Source of the DNA: a virus
Strand: one strand, 5' to 3'
Virus record (IMG/VR): IMGVR_UViG_3300025949_000038
Span: 1-47,123 of that record
Length of the DNA: 47,123 nucleotides
Positions 36,851 through 45,446 of this stretch are shown in pieces (within the stretch, counting starts at the first letter, position 1; every line of letters begins with the position of its first letter). Below the pieces are notes generated by a model. That model saw only the letters and a program-made list of their open reading frames with translations, was not told the DNA's origin and searched no databases. A program made the translations under genes and the position numbers.

Positions 36851-37131
36851 CAGACAATCTCAGTAACGTAGAGTGTGCCACCCGACGAGACCTGCACGGC
36901 CTTGACAACCTGCCCCGGCGTAACCGTGAAGTATTCCGGGGAAAGCGCGACGACGTATGCCCCGCTGGTTGCGCTCGGCGTGGTGCCGTCAGTGGTGACA
37001 AATGCATCAGTCGTCACCAAAACACGCACCTTGTATGTTTCCGTACCGACAGCGTTCACGGCGCCGGCAGTTCCGGTATAGGCAACGTTCTGGGCCGTAC
37101 CGATCCGGCCAGTGCCGATATACTGCTGCAT
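36850..37131 (-). CDS. Small beta-rich structural protein
   Basis: 93 aa. QQYIGTGRIGTAQNVAYTGT, then ETYKVRVLVTTDAFVTTDGT, FTVTPGQVVKAVQVSSGGTL. Small beta barrel resembling head decoration proteins. Between capsid and adaptor genes; virion role likely. Confidence 0.6.
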   Translation of the reverse strand: MQQYIGTGRIGTAQNVAYTGTAGAVNAVGTETYKVRVLVTTDAFVTTDGTTPSATSGAYVVALSPEYFTVTPGQVVKAVQVSSGGTLYVTEIV

Positions 37132-37134
37132 GGC

Positions 37135-37506
37135 TTAGGCCGCGATGAAGTTGATGCCGAACACGCCGGCAATGCTCGAACCAGATGCAGCAGACGGCGT
37201 GAACGTGATATAATCGTCCTCGTTCACAACAACGGTCGTCGTGGGCGTCCAGACAGCAGCAACGCCGGGCGCGGCACCCGACACAGGAAGAGTGCCGGCA
37301 AGAGCCGTGTTAGTCGTGCCATTGACCGCAACCGTAACCGTACAGTCGGCAGTCGTGATCGTGCCCTGAGGAATGACGCTGACCTTACCAATACGAGCGC
37401 GGTAGGGAACGCGGATATAGGCCGCGACAGGCGAAGAACCAATCGAGGGGCAATAAACCGTAGCAAAGTTCTCCCGCAACAGCGGGTGATTGGTGGGAAG
37501 TGCCAT
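37135..37506 (-). CDS. Beta-rich structural protein, possible head decoration
   Basis: 123 aa. RARIGKVSVIPQGTITTADC, TVTVAVNGTTNTALAGTLPV, VVVNEDDYITFTPSAASGSS: an Ig/jelly-roll-like strand pattern. Adjacent to another decoration-like gene. Exact role unknown. Confidence 0.6.
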   Translation of the reverse strand: MALPTNHPLLRENFATVYCPSIGSSPVAAYIRVPYRARIGKVSVIPQGTITTADCTVTVAVNGTTNTALAGTLPVSGAAPGVAAVWTPTTTVVVNEDDYITFTPSAASGSSIAGVFGINFIAA

Positions 37507-37520
37507 TAGTTAGACCTTTC

Positions 37521-38237
37521 TTAGGACCAATTGCCCTGCGTGCCGAGCGTCGGCACCTGCCAAATGCGGAAGAACGAACCAGCCTTGTGAACCACGCCGG
37601 GCGTGCCGCTTGCACCAGGCCGAGCACTCGCCTTCATCTGCGGAATTAACGTGCCGCCGGCCAAACATGAGATCGTGCCAGTGAGTTGAACCGCAACCTG
37701 TTCAGTTGCGGAGGTAGACGCAGCGGTAACAACAACCGCAGTCGTCATGGTCGATCCGGTAAAGAAGCCAGATAGGCCACCAGTTGCAGGCGTATTAGCG
37801 GTCGTGCCGGAATTGCCGAATGCCGAATACGAAGTGCCAGCGGCATTGAAGGTCGCCGTGCCACCGAACAAGGTCGCCCAAGTGTGAGAAGTGGTGCCGG
37901 TATTGGTGAGGAAGTAGTTCGCCTCGAAGAAGTAGACGCCGCCCGTCGAGATCGTGACAGCGCCGTTATTCGTGGTGAACATGGCGGCCGCAGTGGCCGA
38001 GTCCAAACCAGCATTGCTGTCAGCCGCGCTGTCCGCCGCCTGAATGATGTACTGCTCCGCATCGATCATCGGAGCCGTTGCAGCAGTCGCGCCTGGCGTT
38101 CCAGCAAGATACGTCGCAAGCTGGGTTGACGTGACTTTCTTGGTGCGGAGAGAGGCATCAGCATCGTAAACGTCCCAGGCCATATTGGCCGTGGCCGCTG
38201 CAATCGCCCCCTCCTGAGAGATCGTGTATTCGGTCAA
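37521..38237 (-). CDS. Structural protein (possible major head decoration)
   Basis: 238 aa. Helical N-terminus with MAWDVYDADASLRTKKVTST, QLATYLAGT. Then Ala/Thr/Ser/Gly-rich beta strands including GGVYFFEANYFLTNTGTTSH. It follows the capsid gene after an intrinsic terminator, with good position for an abundant capsid-surface protein. Confidence 0.6.
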   Translation of the reverse strand: MTEYTISQEGAIAAATANMAWDVYDADASLRTKKVTSTQLATYLAGTPGATAATAPMIDAEQYIIQAADSAADSNAGLDSATAAAMFTTNNGAVTISTGGVYFFEANYFLTNTGTTSHTWATLFGGTATFNAAGTSYSAFGNSGTTANTPATGGLSGFFTGSTMTTAVVVTAASTSATEQVAVQLTGTISCLAGGTLIPQMKASARPGASGTPGVVHKAGSFFRIWQVPTLGTQGNWS

Positions 38238-38250
38238 TTAAGCCTCCGAA

Positions 38251-38280
38251 AAGGAAAAGGGCGGCCACAAAGGACCGCCC
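38251..38280 (-). terminator. Intrinsic terminator after the major capsid gene
   Basis: On the minus strand GGGCGG...CCGCCC (38280-38275 with 38264-38259), then TTTTCCTT (38258-38251). The stop of the capsid gene is at 38305. Partial termination here would let capsid mRNA exceed that of downstream genes. Confidence 0.8.
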
Positions 38281-38304
38281 ATATGGGTTGATGATGAAGC
38301 CTAA

Positions 38305-39267
38305 TCAGCTCGTTGTGTTGTCAAATACGCCGCCGCTTGCTTTCTCGTTTCGACTGACCAATGCATATTCACTCACGACAGCGCGCCGCTCAGAGTCGCC
38401 GGTACGGGCCAGCGGGATCGAGAGCATCGCGCGACCCTTCATGGTCGCCATTGCCCACTTCTCGGTTTCGAGAACGAGCACGTCACGGGTGCGCTGGAAA
38501 CGGTTCGCCATGACCTTCAGCTTGCCGAAGTCGGATTCGTAAGCGTCAACCGACGCAACGATCTTCTTCGACGAAGCCTGCTCGATCGGCGAGGAACGGC
38601 CGGTGAAGGTCGAGAACACCTGCTTGTTGAAGGCGCCGGTATAGATGATGTCCGGCTTGCCGCCGGAGGTCCAGATCGCGGACAGGACAGTCTTCAGGCG
38701 CGCTTCGGTGAACGCAATCTGCGTGCCATCGGTACGGGTGCCCGTGCCATCGGCCGCAGACGGGTCAGCCGCGCCGCCGGCAGAGCCCTTAGAGGTGTTG
38801 GTCTTGATCCAGGACAGGATAGAGGCAGTCTTACGCACAACCGCGTCAGAGCCGGTCGCCTTGGCCTGGTTGGTGCCAACGAGCGTCGATTCCATGTCGC
38901 GCTTGAGCTCAAGGCCCTTCAACATGACCTGGTAGTCAAGCTCATTGCCACGGCCGGCGTGAATGACCGCCTGCTGGGTACCCGAGACCTGGGCCGACTT
39001 GCGCGAGATCTGGCAGATGTTGCCAAGACGAACAGTCGCGGTCGCAGCATCGGCAACGATGTCGTCGCCTTCCAGTTGGTAGTTCGCAGTGGACGCAGCG
39101 GCAAGAGCCTGGGTCTGCCATTCGTGGTTGACCGCAGTTGCAGTCTCACGGGCAATGCCCGACATGAAGGGCGTATCAGTCGGGTCGATACGATAGATGA
39201 TGTTGGAAAGATCTTCGCGGTTGCCCACGGCCTCATAGGTCGCGAGCGCATTGGTCGGGAGAGACAT
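38305..39267 (-). CDS. Major capsid protein (SU10-like, DUF5309-type)
   Basis: 320 aa. NREDLSNIIYRIDPTDTPFM, then HEWQTQALAAAS, NICQISRKSAQVSGTQQAVI, RDMESTLVGTNQAK, and C-terminal ESDFGKLKVMANRFQRTRDV with LVLETEKWAMATM. This series is diagnostic of SU10-type HK97-fold capsid proteins. No maturation cleavage site visible. It follows the scaffold gene and precedes a terminator. Confidence 0.9.
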   Translation of the reverse strand: MSLPTNALATYEAVGNREDLSNIIYRIDPTDTPFMSGIARETATAVNHEWQTQALAAASTANYQLEGDDIVADAATATVRLGNICQISRKSAQVSGTQQAVIHAGRGNELDYQVMLKGLELKRDMESTLVGTNQAKATGSDAVVRKTASILSWIKTNTSKGSAGGAADPSAADGTGTRTDGTQIAFTEARLKTVLSAIWTSGGKPDIIYTGAFNKQVFSTFTGRSSPIEQASSKKIVASVDAYESDFGKLKVMANRFQRTRDVLVLETEKWAMATMKGRAMLSIPLARTGDSERRAVVSEYALVSRNEKASGGVFDNTTS

Positions 39268-39277
39268 TGTAGTTCCT

Positions 39278-40354
39278 TTAAGCTGATTTGCGCTGGGCCA
39301 TGAGGAGCGCTAATGCGTCGTCGATGGAGCCTGAGGCGCTGAGTTTCTGATTGAGGGCTTGAACGGATTGGGCCTGCGCAGCACCTGAGGGCTGCTTGGT
39401 GCCCGGCTTCTGAACCGGCGGGAGAGGCTTGGTGACAGCAGCAACCTTGGCTTTCTGAATGTCCCGAAGCTTCAGGGATTCTGCGAGGAGTCGCTGCACG
39501 CGATGGTCGTAAATCGAGAGCTTCGACTTACCCATGGCGAGGTCAGCGAGTTCGCTTTCTTTGAAACCGAGTTCGGGTAGCAATTCAGTGGCAACGCGCT
39601 TTGTTAGCGCCTCGCCCTTGTCCTTGTCGGCAAGCTCCGGGATGAATTCGGCCGCCTTCGCATTCTCCTCTTGGACGTGCTTCGCCCAATTGGTTTGCTC
39701 GGCGGTCTGCTTCTCCTGTGCGGCCCTGTCCGATTCCTGCTTTACAGCCTGTAGGCGCATCTGATGCACCTGCCATGACTGAAACCGGAACGGATCTTCG
39801 GCTTGGAGCTTGACCACATCCTCCATCGTCCTGATGTCGCTGAATTGCGCCTGATTGACGCTTTCCAGTTCCCTCATGAGCGCGGGAAGCTGTGCTTCGT
39901 ATTGCTGTTTTACCTGCTCTGCCTTCTGGCGCTCGGCCTCGACGGCCTTGCGCTGTTCAGCGAGTTCATTTTGACGCGTGCGGAAATCGCGGTCCCGCTC
40001 CTGTTCGCGAGTGTGCAGGTATTCCTGCGTCTCACGAGGCAAGGATTGGAAACGTTCCTTCTCGGCTTGCGTCCAAGACCTCGGCGGATCGATGGGCGGA
40101 AGGTTATCTTCCGGTTCGGCCGCTTGCGGTTGTTCAGCGGGGTCCGTTGCCGGGTCGCTGTCTGCTTGCGCAGATTCGGGTTGCTCAGCAGCCTTTGCAG
40201 GCGCTTCCGCTTGTTCTTCCTTTTTCTTCTCGGGCGGCTCGGTGAAGATCCGCATTGCGTCATCGAGAGAAAGCGCCTCCTGGCTGAATGCCGGGGGCTG
40301 ATAGTCAATGGGTCCGGGCGCGGCCTCTTGGGCCACGGGAGCGGTATCAGACAT
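39278..40354 (-). CDS. Scaffold protein
   Basis: 358 aa. Highly charged: an acidic, Glu/Pro/Ala-rich N-terminal third and a long helical coiled-coil middle (EREQERDRDF-like, then QRKAVEAERQKAEQVKQQYE). The C-terminal half has KGEALTKRVATELLPELGFK and YDHRVQRLLAESLKL. Directly upstream of the capsid gene. It should drive prohead assembly and be released later. Confidence 0.85.
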   Translation of the reverse strand: MSDTAPVAQEAAPGPIDYQPPAFSQEALSLDDAMRIFTEPPEKKKEEQAEAPAKAAEQPESAQADSDPATDPAEQPQAAEPEDNLPPIDPPRSWTQAEKERFQSLPRETQEYLHTREQERDRDFRTRQNELAEQRKAVEAERQKAEQVKQQYEAQLPALMRELESVNQAQFSDIRTMEDVVKLQAEDPFRFQSWQVHQMRLQAVKQESDRAAQEKQTAEQTNWAKHVQEENAKAAEFIPELADKDKGEALTKRVATELLPELGFKESELADLAMGKSKLSIYDHRVQRLLAESLKLRDIQKAKVAAVTKPLPPVQKPGTKQPSGAAQAQSVQALNQKLSASGSIDDALALLMAQRKSA

Positions 40355-40453
40355 AAGATTTCCTTGTGTTGCGCCGGTCTTTCCCGGCTGTCACCGCAGT
40401 CCTTGCGGACTAGCCTTATAAGGGCCTGATCGAGCGCGGTTCCCCGTTGGCTC

Positions 40454-40753
40454 CTAAATCAATCCGAAACGCTTTTTACGCTCCGCGTCGGCGTGGAGCT
40501 TGTTCAGATCAGCCTGCGCCAACCTGCCGTGATCGACCACCTTGGCGAGATGATCCTTGACCTTGCCCACGATGTTAATTGCAATGAATGCCTTCTCGCG
40601 GGCCATGCTGTCTTCCGGCTTTGTAAGCCGCCAGAAGTCGATATAGGCTTGCTCCAGCGTCTTGAACGCCTCGGCTAGTAGTTCGTTGTCGAGCAGCCCA
40701 GCGGCCTTCTGAGCGCGATTAATGGCCTTCTGAAGCTCGATCTCGTCAGTCAT
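40454..40753 (-). CDS. Small helical protein between portal and scaffold
   Basis: 99 aa. EIELQKAINRAQKAAGLLDN, AFKTLEQAYIDFWRLTKPED, SMAREKAFIAINIVGKVKDH. All-alpha, similar in size and place to small proteins found between portal and scaffold genes of P22/SU10-like phages. Function unknown. The following 99-nt gap to the scaffold gene holds short hairpins (AGTCC-TTGC-GGACT and GCCTTATAAGGGC). Confidence 0.65.
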   Translation of the reverse strand: MTDEIELQKAINRAQKAAGLLDNELLAEAFKTLEQAYIDFWRLTKPEDSMAREKAFIAINIVGKVKDHLAKVVDHGRLAQADLNKLHADAERKKRFGLI

Positions 40754-40949
40754 GGATTACCGCGTACTTGTCGTAATCACCACTGCGCGCAAGCAGCTTG
40801 ATGCTGAACACTCTACCGCGATCAAATAGCTTGCCGAGTTGGCAACAAAATGCCTTGTCATACCCGCCCAAGACACGAGATACACCGCCAACCCGAAGGA
40901 TGGTCATGCGGCGCGCCTTAACGCGAACCCTTGGCTTGCTCTCAGACAT
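40746..40949 (-). CDS. Small basic protein
   Basis: 67 aa from ATG 40949 (8-nt overlap upstream; the 40970 start would overlap more). MSESKPRVRVKARRMTILRV, GGYDKAFCCQLGKLFDRGRV, SIKLLARSGDYDKYAVIHD. Basic start then beta-like. Unknown. Confidence 0.55.
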   Translation of the reverse strand: MSESKPRVRVKARRMTILRVGGVSRVLGGYDKAFCCQLGKLFDRGRVFSIKLLARSGDYDKYAVIHD

Positions 40950-41127
40950 CCACGACTTCTTCAAAGTCACCGCACCAATCGGTCAATTTGACAATCGGCC
41001 AAATCGCGTGATGGACGTTGTTGGACTTGTCTGGGCATTTGCGTCGGCAGATCAGGAGGTGATCCGCGTCGGGATGCAGATCCGAGAACCGGCAGTTATC
41101 GCAGTTGACGACGATTTCGTCAGACAT
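40942..41127 (-). CDS. Small Cys-rich protein
   Basis: 61 aa. VNCDNCRFSDLHPDADHLLI, CRRKCPDK, then TDWCGDFEE. Five Cys, likely one zinc site. ATG overlaps the upstream stop by 8 nt. Unknown. Confidence 0.55.
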   Translation of the reverse strand: MSDEIVVNCDNCRFSDLHPDADHLLICRRKCPDKSNNVHHAIWPIVKLTDWCGDFEEVVDV

Positions 41128-41323
41128 CGATCACCACGGCAAATTCAATCGGCGGCTCGGTCGGCGGATCAATGAGCGGGACAGGCTTGTGGTCGATCAT
41201 ATAGCCCTCAGCATCCAGCCGCTCGATGAAGTCCCGCACTTCCATGCGAGAAAACCTTGCAAGCTGGGTGCTGTTACGGAGGAAATGGATCATCTCCGCG
41301 TGCTTGTCGTCCTCGTCACGCAT
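41120..41323 (-). CDS. Small unknown protein
   Basis: 67 aa. HAEMIHFLRNSTQLARFSRM, EVRDFIERLDAEGYMIDHKP and a Pro-rich end. Coupled by 8-nt overlaps to both neighbours. Unknown. Confidence 0.55.
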   Translation of the reverse strand: MRDEDDKHAEMIHFLRNSTQLARFSRMEVRDFIERLDAEGYMIDHKPVPLIDPPTEPPIEFAVVIDV

Positions 41324-41510
41324 TCCTGATCTCCTTCAAGGCCGCAATGATGTTCCAGTTATGATATGCGCCGGGCAAGCGATACTCAGTGCCATCGGGC
41401 AGCGTAACGACTTGGATTTTGCCACCGTCCTCGTAGCGAAGACCAACAACTGCTTTTTCATCGAACCCAATCGCCTTGGCGATTTGACCCGTGCCGGTTT
41501 CGTGGCTCAC
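41316..41510 (-). CDS. Small unknown protein
   Basis: 64 aa from GTG 41510, with AAGGGGAACGG upstream as ribosome site. AKAIGFDEKAVVGLRYEDGG, KIQVVTLPDGTEYRLPGAYH. A copy of the 14-base TTACCGTTCCCCTT (41511-41524) also occurs at 41689-41702, in the portal stop region. Confidence 0.55.
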   Translation of the reverse strand: MSHETGTGQIAKAIGFDEKAVVGLRYEDGGKIQVVTLPDGTEYRLPGAYHNWNIIAALKEIRNA

Positions 41511-41538
41511 TTACCGTTCCCCTTGGCTTCCATCAAAA

Positions 41539-41688
41539 CTAGCCCAGCAGCGCTACGAGTGGCATAAAAACAGGCCAGAGCACGGCGACAAGGAGCTTGC
41601 TGCCCAAAGACTTTTCACCGTGTTTCCGGGCGTACCACCACACTACAGTAGAGCCCATAGCGTACAGATAAATTGCCAGCCACATCAT
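41539..41688 (-). CDS. 49-aa membrane protein
   Basis: ATG 41688 overlaps the portal C stop (ATGA). MMWLAIYLYAMGSTVVWWYA, charged loop RKHGEKSLGSK, then LLVAVLWPVFMPLVALLG. Two-helix hairpin. Unknown role; unusual place between portal and scaffold. Confidence 0.55.
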   Translation of the reverse strand: MMWLAIYLYAMGSTVVWWYARKHGEKSLGSKLLVAVLWPVFMPLVALLG

Positions 41689-43403
41689 TTACCGTTCCCC
41701 TTCGGTTGCTGTTTCATCTGCGCAAGCTTGGCTTCGTGTGCCTTATCGGCCTGCTCAAGTTTCTGGTCATGCACCTGCTGCTCGTGCGCCATTGCCATGT
41801 CGTGCTTGTGAGCATCTGCAACAACACCCACGACAGTCTCGGCGATCTTGGCGTGATGCGCTTGCTGGTCCGCGCCGGCCTTGCGCTCCATCTCCAGCGC
41901 CTTCATATGCGCGTCGATGATCTTCAGTTTGGCATCCATCTCGGCCTTGAACTGCGCCAGCTCGGCGGCGTCCTGCGCCTTCTGCTTGTCAAGCTGCGCC
42001 TTGAGTGCCAGTTCCTGCTGGTCGTTCTGCGCCTGGGCCTGGATCGCCATGACCTTGGGATCGGGCGCCGGAGGCTGCGGCGGATACTTCGGCGAGCCAT
42101 CCGGGTTCTTCTCGCTGGGATCACAGAAGAACCTATCGGGGTTCTTGTAGCCCATGATCTTGCAGAGCTCGGTCGCCATGTTGAACAGCTTGTCATCCAT
42201 GACCATGTGAGCCTTGCCGCCGGCAATAAGCTCCTTCTGGACATTCGCGAGCGCCATGACCTGGGCGAACTGCTGCGTCTTGGACCCGTTGCCGAGCCCA
42301 ACCGCAATCGTCATGTCATTGCGGGTTTTCCAGTTCCTTGGATCGACCGAAACCCACTGATTGCGAAGCCTGACCGTTTGCGCTTCCGAGCCGTGCTTTC
42401 TGATCGTGCCATGAAGCAGCGAGAACATATCCCGCACGCCTTCCGCTAGCACGCGGGCAATCAGCTTGATCCGCATCTGCGAGGCTGAAAACACCTGCGC
42501 TACAGCGGTCGCACTCTGGTTCTGGAGCGCGTTGGCGTCGATACCCTGCGTCTGCTTGGCAAGGCCCGTCTTGGCCTCCAGATCGGCATCGAGGTATTGC
42601 AGCATCGGATAAATGCTGCCGGTAATATCTGGAACAACCTGCCAATTAAGGCCGCCGGCTGTCTTGGTGCGGACAATCCCGCCCGGCCGTGAAACCAGCA
42701 AATCATCCAGTGTGTTCGGCCCGGCGTTCTGCTCGGCCACCTCAACGCGCGGATTGTTGTGCAGATACAGATTGTCGAGAGCCCCGCGCTTCATCGCGGT
42801 TTTCTCTTTCTGGATCGGAATCACCAGATCGGCAATCGCCTTGCCAAAGAACCTGTGCGGGACAGGAATCGGAGTTGCCCCGGCAAATGGCATCTGGTCG
42901 AACTCTTCAACCGCCTCCTTGCCGTCCCTCGTCAGGATCTCGCCATCGTCGCCGCCAGTGATGACCTGGTATAGCTTGGGCTTGTTGTTGCCCTCGTAAT
43001 CCATCCGAATATAGTGTTCGGTGACTTTAACGATCTGAGCGGCAATGTTGGTGGTCGAACCACCCGCTTGGGAATGTTCGTAGACGGTATCACGCGCGAT
43101 CGTCTCAGCCTGATTAAGCCCCGTGTATTCCGGGAGCTTCATCACCTGCGCTTCGTCGTAACCCTCCGCAATCCACTCAGCGCGGCTCTTGGTTACGATG
43201 TCATGATAGGCGTAGTTGCAATCCTTGATGTTGCGAGCGTTGCGCTCGATGCCGAATTCTTCCGGGGGAACGCCGAGAACCTTGGCCTGGGCATACTTGC
43301 GCGTGCGCAGGATTGTGACGTCATGCGTTACAGTTGGCATAGGAGGCGCAGCGGAGGCCGCCGGTGCGGGCATTTGCGCAGGCTGCGGCATCATAGCATT
43401 CAT
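41685..43403 (-). CDS. Portal protein, C-terminal subunit
   Basis: 572 aa from ATG 43403, which shares its A with the TGA of the N-terminal gene (TGATG); TTG 43406 is preceded in frame by TAG. After a Met/Pro/Ala leader the portal core continues: HDVTILRTRKYAQAKVLGVP, PEEFGIERNARNIKDCNYAY, DGKEAVEEFDQMPF, LVIPIQKEKTAMKRGALDNL, GLNWQVVPDITGSIYPMLQY. From about 420 it is a long Gln/Ala/Lys coiled coil (barrel region). Together with 43403-43972 it reconstructs a full portal; how two chains assemble is open. Confidence 0.85.
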   Translation of the reverse strand: MNAMMPQPAQMPAPAASAAPPMPTVTHDVTILRTRKYAQAKVLGVPPEEFGIERNARNIKDCNYAYHDIVTKSRAEWIAEGYDEAQVMKLPEYTGLNQAETIARDTVYEHSQAGGSTTNIAAQIVKVTEHYIRMDYEGNNKPKLYQVITGGDDGEILTRDGKEAVEEFDQMPFAGATPIPVPHRFFGKAIADLVIPIQKEKTAMKRGALDNLYLHNNPRVEVAEQNAGPNTLDDLLVSRPGGIVRTKTAGGLNWQVVPDITGSIYPMLQYLDADLEAKTGLAKQTQGIDANALQNQSATAVAQVFSASQMRIKLIARVLAEGVRDMFSLLHGTIRKHGSEAQTVRLRNQWVSVDPRNWKTRNDMTIAVGLGNGSKTQQFAQVMALANVQKELIAGGKAHMVMDDKLFNMATELCKIMGYKNPDRFFCDPSEKNPDGSPKYPPQPPAPDPKVMAIQAQAQNDQQELALKAQLDKQKAQDAAELAQFKAEMDAKLKIIDAHMKALEMERKAGADQQAHHAKIAETVVGVVADAHKHDMAMAHEQQVHDQKLEQADKAHEAKLAQMKQQPKGNGK

Positions 43404-43972
43404 CAACTAGCCGCCTCTGCGGGCTCGGCAGCTTCGTTATTGACCGTATGCTCGATGATCTCCAACCCGCTATCCGGCTGCATTACAGCCTGTGCCAGCA
43501 GTGCAAACTGATCCTCATTGAGATCGTAATAGGTCTCTTTTTCCTCTTCCTCGCGCTCGTCCCACCAGACCTTCACAATCCCATTCTTCAGCAACAGCGC
43601 ATCCTTGATGAATGAATACATCACCATGAAGCCAGGATTCTGCTGCATAAACACATGGTTCACATAGTCGGTTTCCTGCTGGGCGCCCTGCTCGTCCTCC
43701 GGTCCAACCGGCTCAAACCTAACAACCTCGTCAGAGCCAGCAAAGATGTCCATGAGGTGCGGCATCAGCCCTTCAACGACATCAGCAACATCGGATGAAA
43801 TAGCGCTAGACCTGCCGATTTCAGACGGCAGATCCATTTCCATGTCGCCATTGTAATAGCGATCGTTGCGCTCACGCTCCAGGGTCAGCTTGGCTGATTG
43901 AGTGGCCGCAAGCGCGTCCGCTTTCTGCGTCGAGATCAGGGCGCGCAGCTCGGACGTGGAGAGTTTAGGCAT
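43403..43972 (-). CDS. Portal protein, N-terminal subunit, haplotype B
   Basis: 189 aa, near identical to 109-678 (for example Ala for Ser in ELRxLIS near the start and A for T in the last residues). It carries the GRSSAISSDVADVVEGLMP and KNGIVKVWWDEREEEEKE segments of SU10/P22-type portals. It ends in an acidic-Ala linker before TGATG. ATG 43972 overlaps the stop of the 54-aa gene. The same split in both haplotypes argues against a sequencing error. Confidence 0.85.
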   Translation of the reverse strand: MPKLSTSELRALISTQKADALAATQSAKLTLERERNDRYYNGDMEMDLPSEIGRSSAISSDVADVVEGLMPHLMDIFAGSDEVVRFEPVGPEDEQGAQQETDYVNHVFMQQNPGFMVMYSFIKDALLLKNGIVKVWWDEREEEEKETYYDLNEDQFALLAQAVMQPDSGLEIIEHTVNNEAAEPAEAAS

Positions 43973-44136
43973 CAGAGGCCAATCGTCTCAACGGTCCACA
44001 CCGGATCGCCTGGATAGCGATGAGCGGAATGGAAAATCAACTGTCCAATTGAGATAACACCTAACCCAATAATTGGAAATTTGCAGGGATGGTCATGCCA
44101 CCCGCTGCCGCGCCGGCACATTGATATATTGATCAT
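43972..44136 (-). CDS. Small protein between terL and portal, haplotype B
   Basis: 54 aa from ATG 44136 (ATGA overlap with terL stop). It has MINISMCRRGSGWHDHPCKF, then one hydrophobic helix (PIIGLGVISIGQLIF). Unrelated to the 53-aa protein in the same slot of haplotype A. Possibly membrane-associated. Unknown. Confidence 0.55.
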   Translation of the reverse strand: MINISMCRRGSGWHDHPCKFPIIGLGVISIGQLIFHSAHRYPGDPVWTVETIGL

Positions 44137-45446
44137 GCTACAGCCGTGCGCGGGTAATTGATCGAGCGGTTGAAGTTCGCAGCCCGGCCCGGCTCCTCGT
44201 AACAAACAGCCATCAGGCCGAGCGAGTCCGCAGCATGCGACGACCAATCATGATCAGGACCGAGACCAACATTGCGTGTTTCGTCTTTCCGTTCGTGATA
44301 AAATCCGACCGCTTGCCGGCCAGATTCCGTTGTTGCTTCATTCCACCACATCTTGGGACCAAGCCGACGCACAGCCTCGATCCGCATAGACGCGGCGCCT
44401 TTGCCCTGGTTCTTGACCGGGGGTTCAACCTTGAAGCCGGCATCGCGAAGATGATCTTCGTAGCGCTTGCCGGTGATATTGTTTTCGTTCACGCCATCGT
44501 GCGGCAGATAGAGCACGGCGTTTTCATAACCACTCTTGCGCAGCCAAGCGACGTGAGCAGCCAGCACTTGGCCGACCGCCTCGTAATAGTCGAGGATGCG
44601 GATTTCCTGCCCTACCCACTGGACAACCCAGATGGTGAAGGCGTCGGCATTTGCGCCAGAGCCGCCGATGTCGATAAACGCTCGAAGCGGCAACAGCGGG
44701 TCAGCAGTAACAACCCCTATGCGGCCTTGTCGCTTGGCCTCTGAGAGCATTGCAGCGTAATAGGCGCCCTCGAAGGCTGCCGCGTAACCGCCTTCGTAAG
44801 TGTGGTCGTAGCGCTCTGGATAGCGCTCCAGTTCGATCTTACGTTCTTCTTCGAGCTCGGCCGTCCAGAACGGATTATCCCGCCAGTTGGCCTGGACAAC
44901 CGTTGCGCCCTTCGGCAGCCCAAGCGGGCCGAGAAAGAAATCATCAACCGCATCACTCTTGCGGGTTGGGTTCCAACTCGCCCATATTTCAGAGCTAGGC
45001 GAGCGGATTGTAGGCCTGAGCAATGACAGCGAGCGCGCCGAGATCGATTGCGCCTCTTCCATCCAGGCCCGATGAAAGCCCTCCAGCGACTTTACGGAAT
45101 CCGCCGAATAGTCCTTCATACCCTTGAAGATCGCCACCCCATCCTTGGGAAGTTCGATCCTGTCATTCCAGATCTTGAAGCCGTCAGCTTCCGTAAGCCT
45201 TAGCCTCCTGATCTTGTCTTCTATCAGCAGCTTGGAACTTTGCGTCAGATCGCGTTGAACCTCTCGGATGCACACCATCCGCAGACCCTCGCCGTAATCA
45301 CCTGGCGCCCTTAATGCGTCCTCAACTGCAAGCTCGCCGAAGAAATGGGACTTGCCAGAGCCGCGCCCTCCATGTGCCCCCTTGTATCGGGAGGGATGCA
45401 GTAGCGGCTCGAATACCTTAGCCGTCTTGATTTGAAGGGCTGACAA
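44133..45446 (-). CDS. terL: Terminase large subunit, haplotype B
   Basis: 437 aa, same architecture as 839-2152: Walker A GGRGSGKS (26-33), AWMEEA (127-132), nuclease D260, D318 and D408 regions. Six substitutions separate the copies, mostly conservative, while many third-codon positions differ. This is the copy contiguous with the complete portal and capsid genes, so it likely belongs to the main genome path. Overlaps terS by 29 nt. Confidence 0.95.
   Translation of the reverse strand: MSALQIKTAKVFEPLLHPSRYKGAHGGRGSGKSHFFGELAVEDALRAPGDYGEGLRMVCIREVQRDLTQSSKLLIEDKIRRLRLTEADGFKIWNDRIELPKDGVAIFKGMKDYSADSVKSLEGFHRAWMEEAQSISARSLSLLRPTIRSPSSEIWASWNPTRKSDAVDDFFLGPLGLPKGATVVQANWRDNPFWTAELEEERKIELERYPERYDHTYEGGYAAAFEGAYYAAMLSEAKRQGRIGVVTADPLLPLRAFIDIGGSGANADAFTIWVVQWVGQEIRILDYYEAVGQVLAAHVAWLRKSGYENAVLYLPHDGVNENNITGKRYEDHLRDAGFKVEPPVKNQGKGAASMRIEAVRRLGPKMWWNEATTESGRQAVGFYHERKDETRNVGLGPDHDWSSHAADSLGLMAVCYEEPGRAANFNRSINYPRTAVA

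Noticed and set aside
36709-37509. Long plus-strand ORF of 266 codons over capsid accessory genes
   Set aside because: Arg/Ser/Cys-rich shadow of the structural genes on the minus strand.
41673-42449. Plus-strand ORF of 258 codons, Leu/Arg-rich
   Set aside because: Antisense to the portal coiled-coil region; the hydrophobic look comes from mirrored Gln/Lys/Glu codons.
43390-43420. Programmed ribosomal frameshift joining the portal halves
   Set aside because: The downstream frame is closed by TAG just before its start in both copies, leaving only a few bases, and no slippery heptamer is seen.
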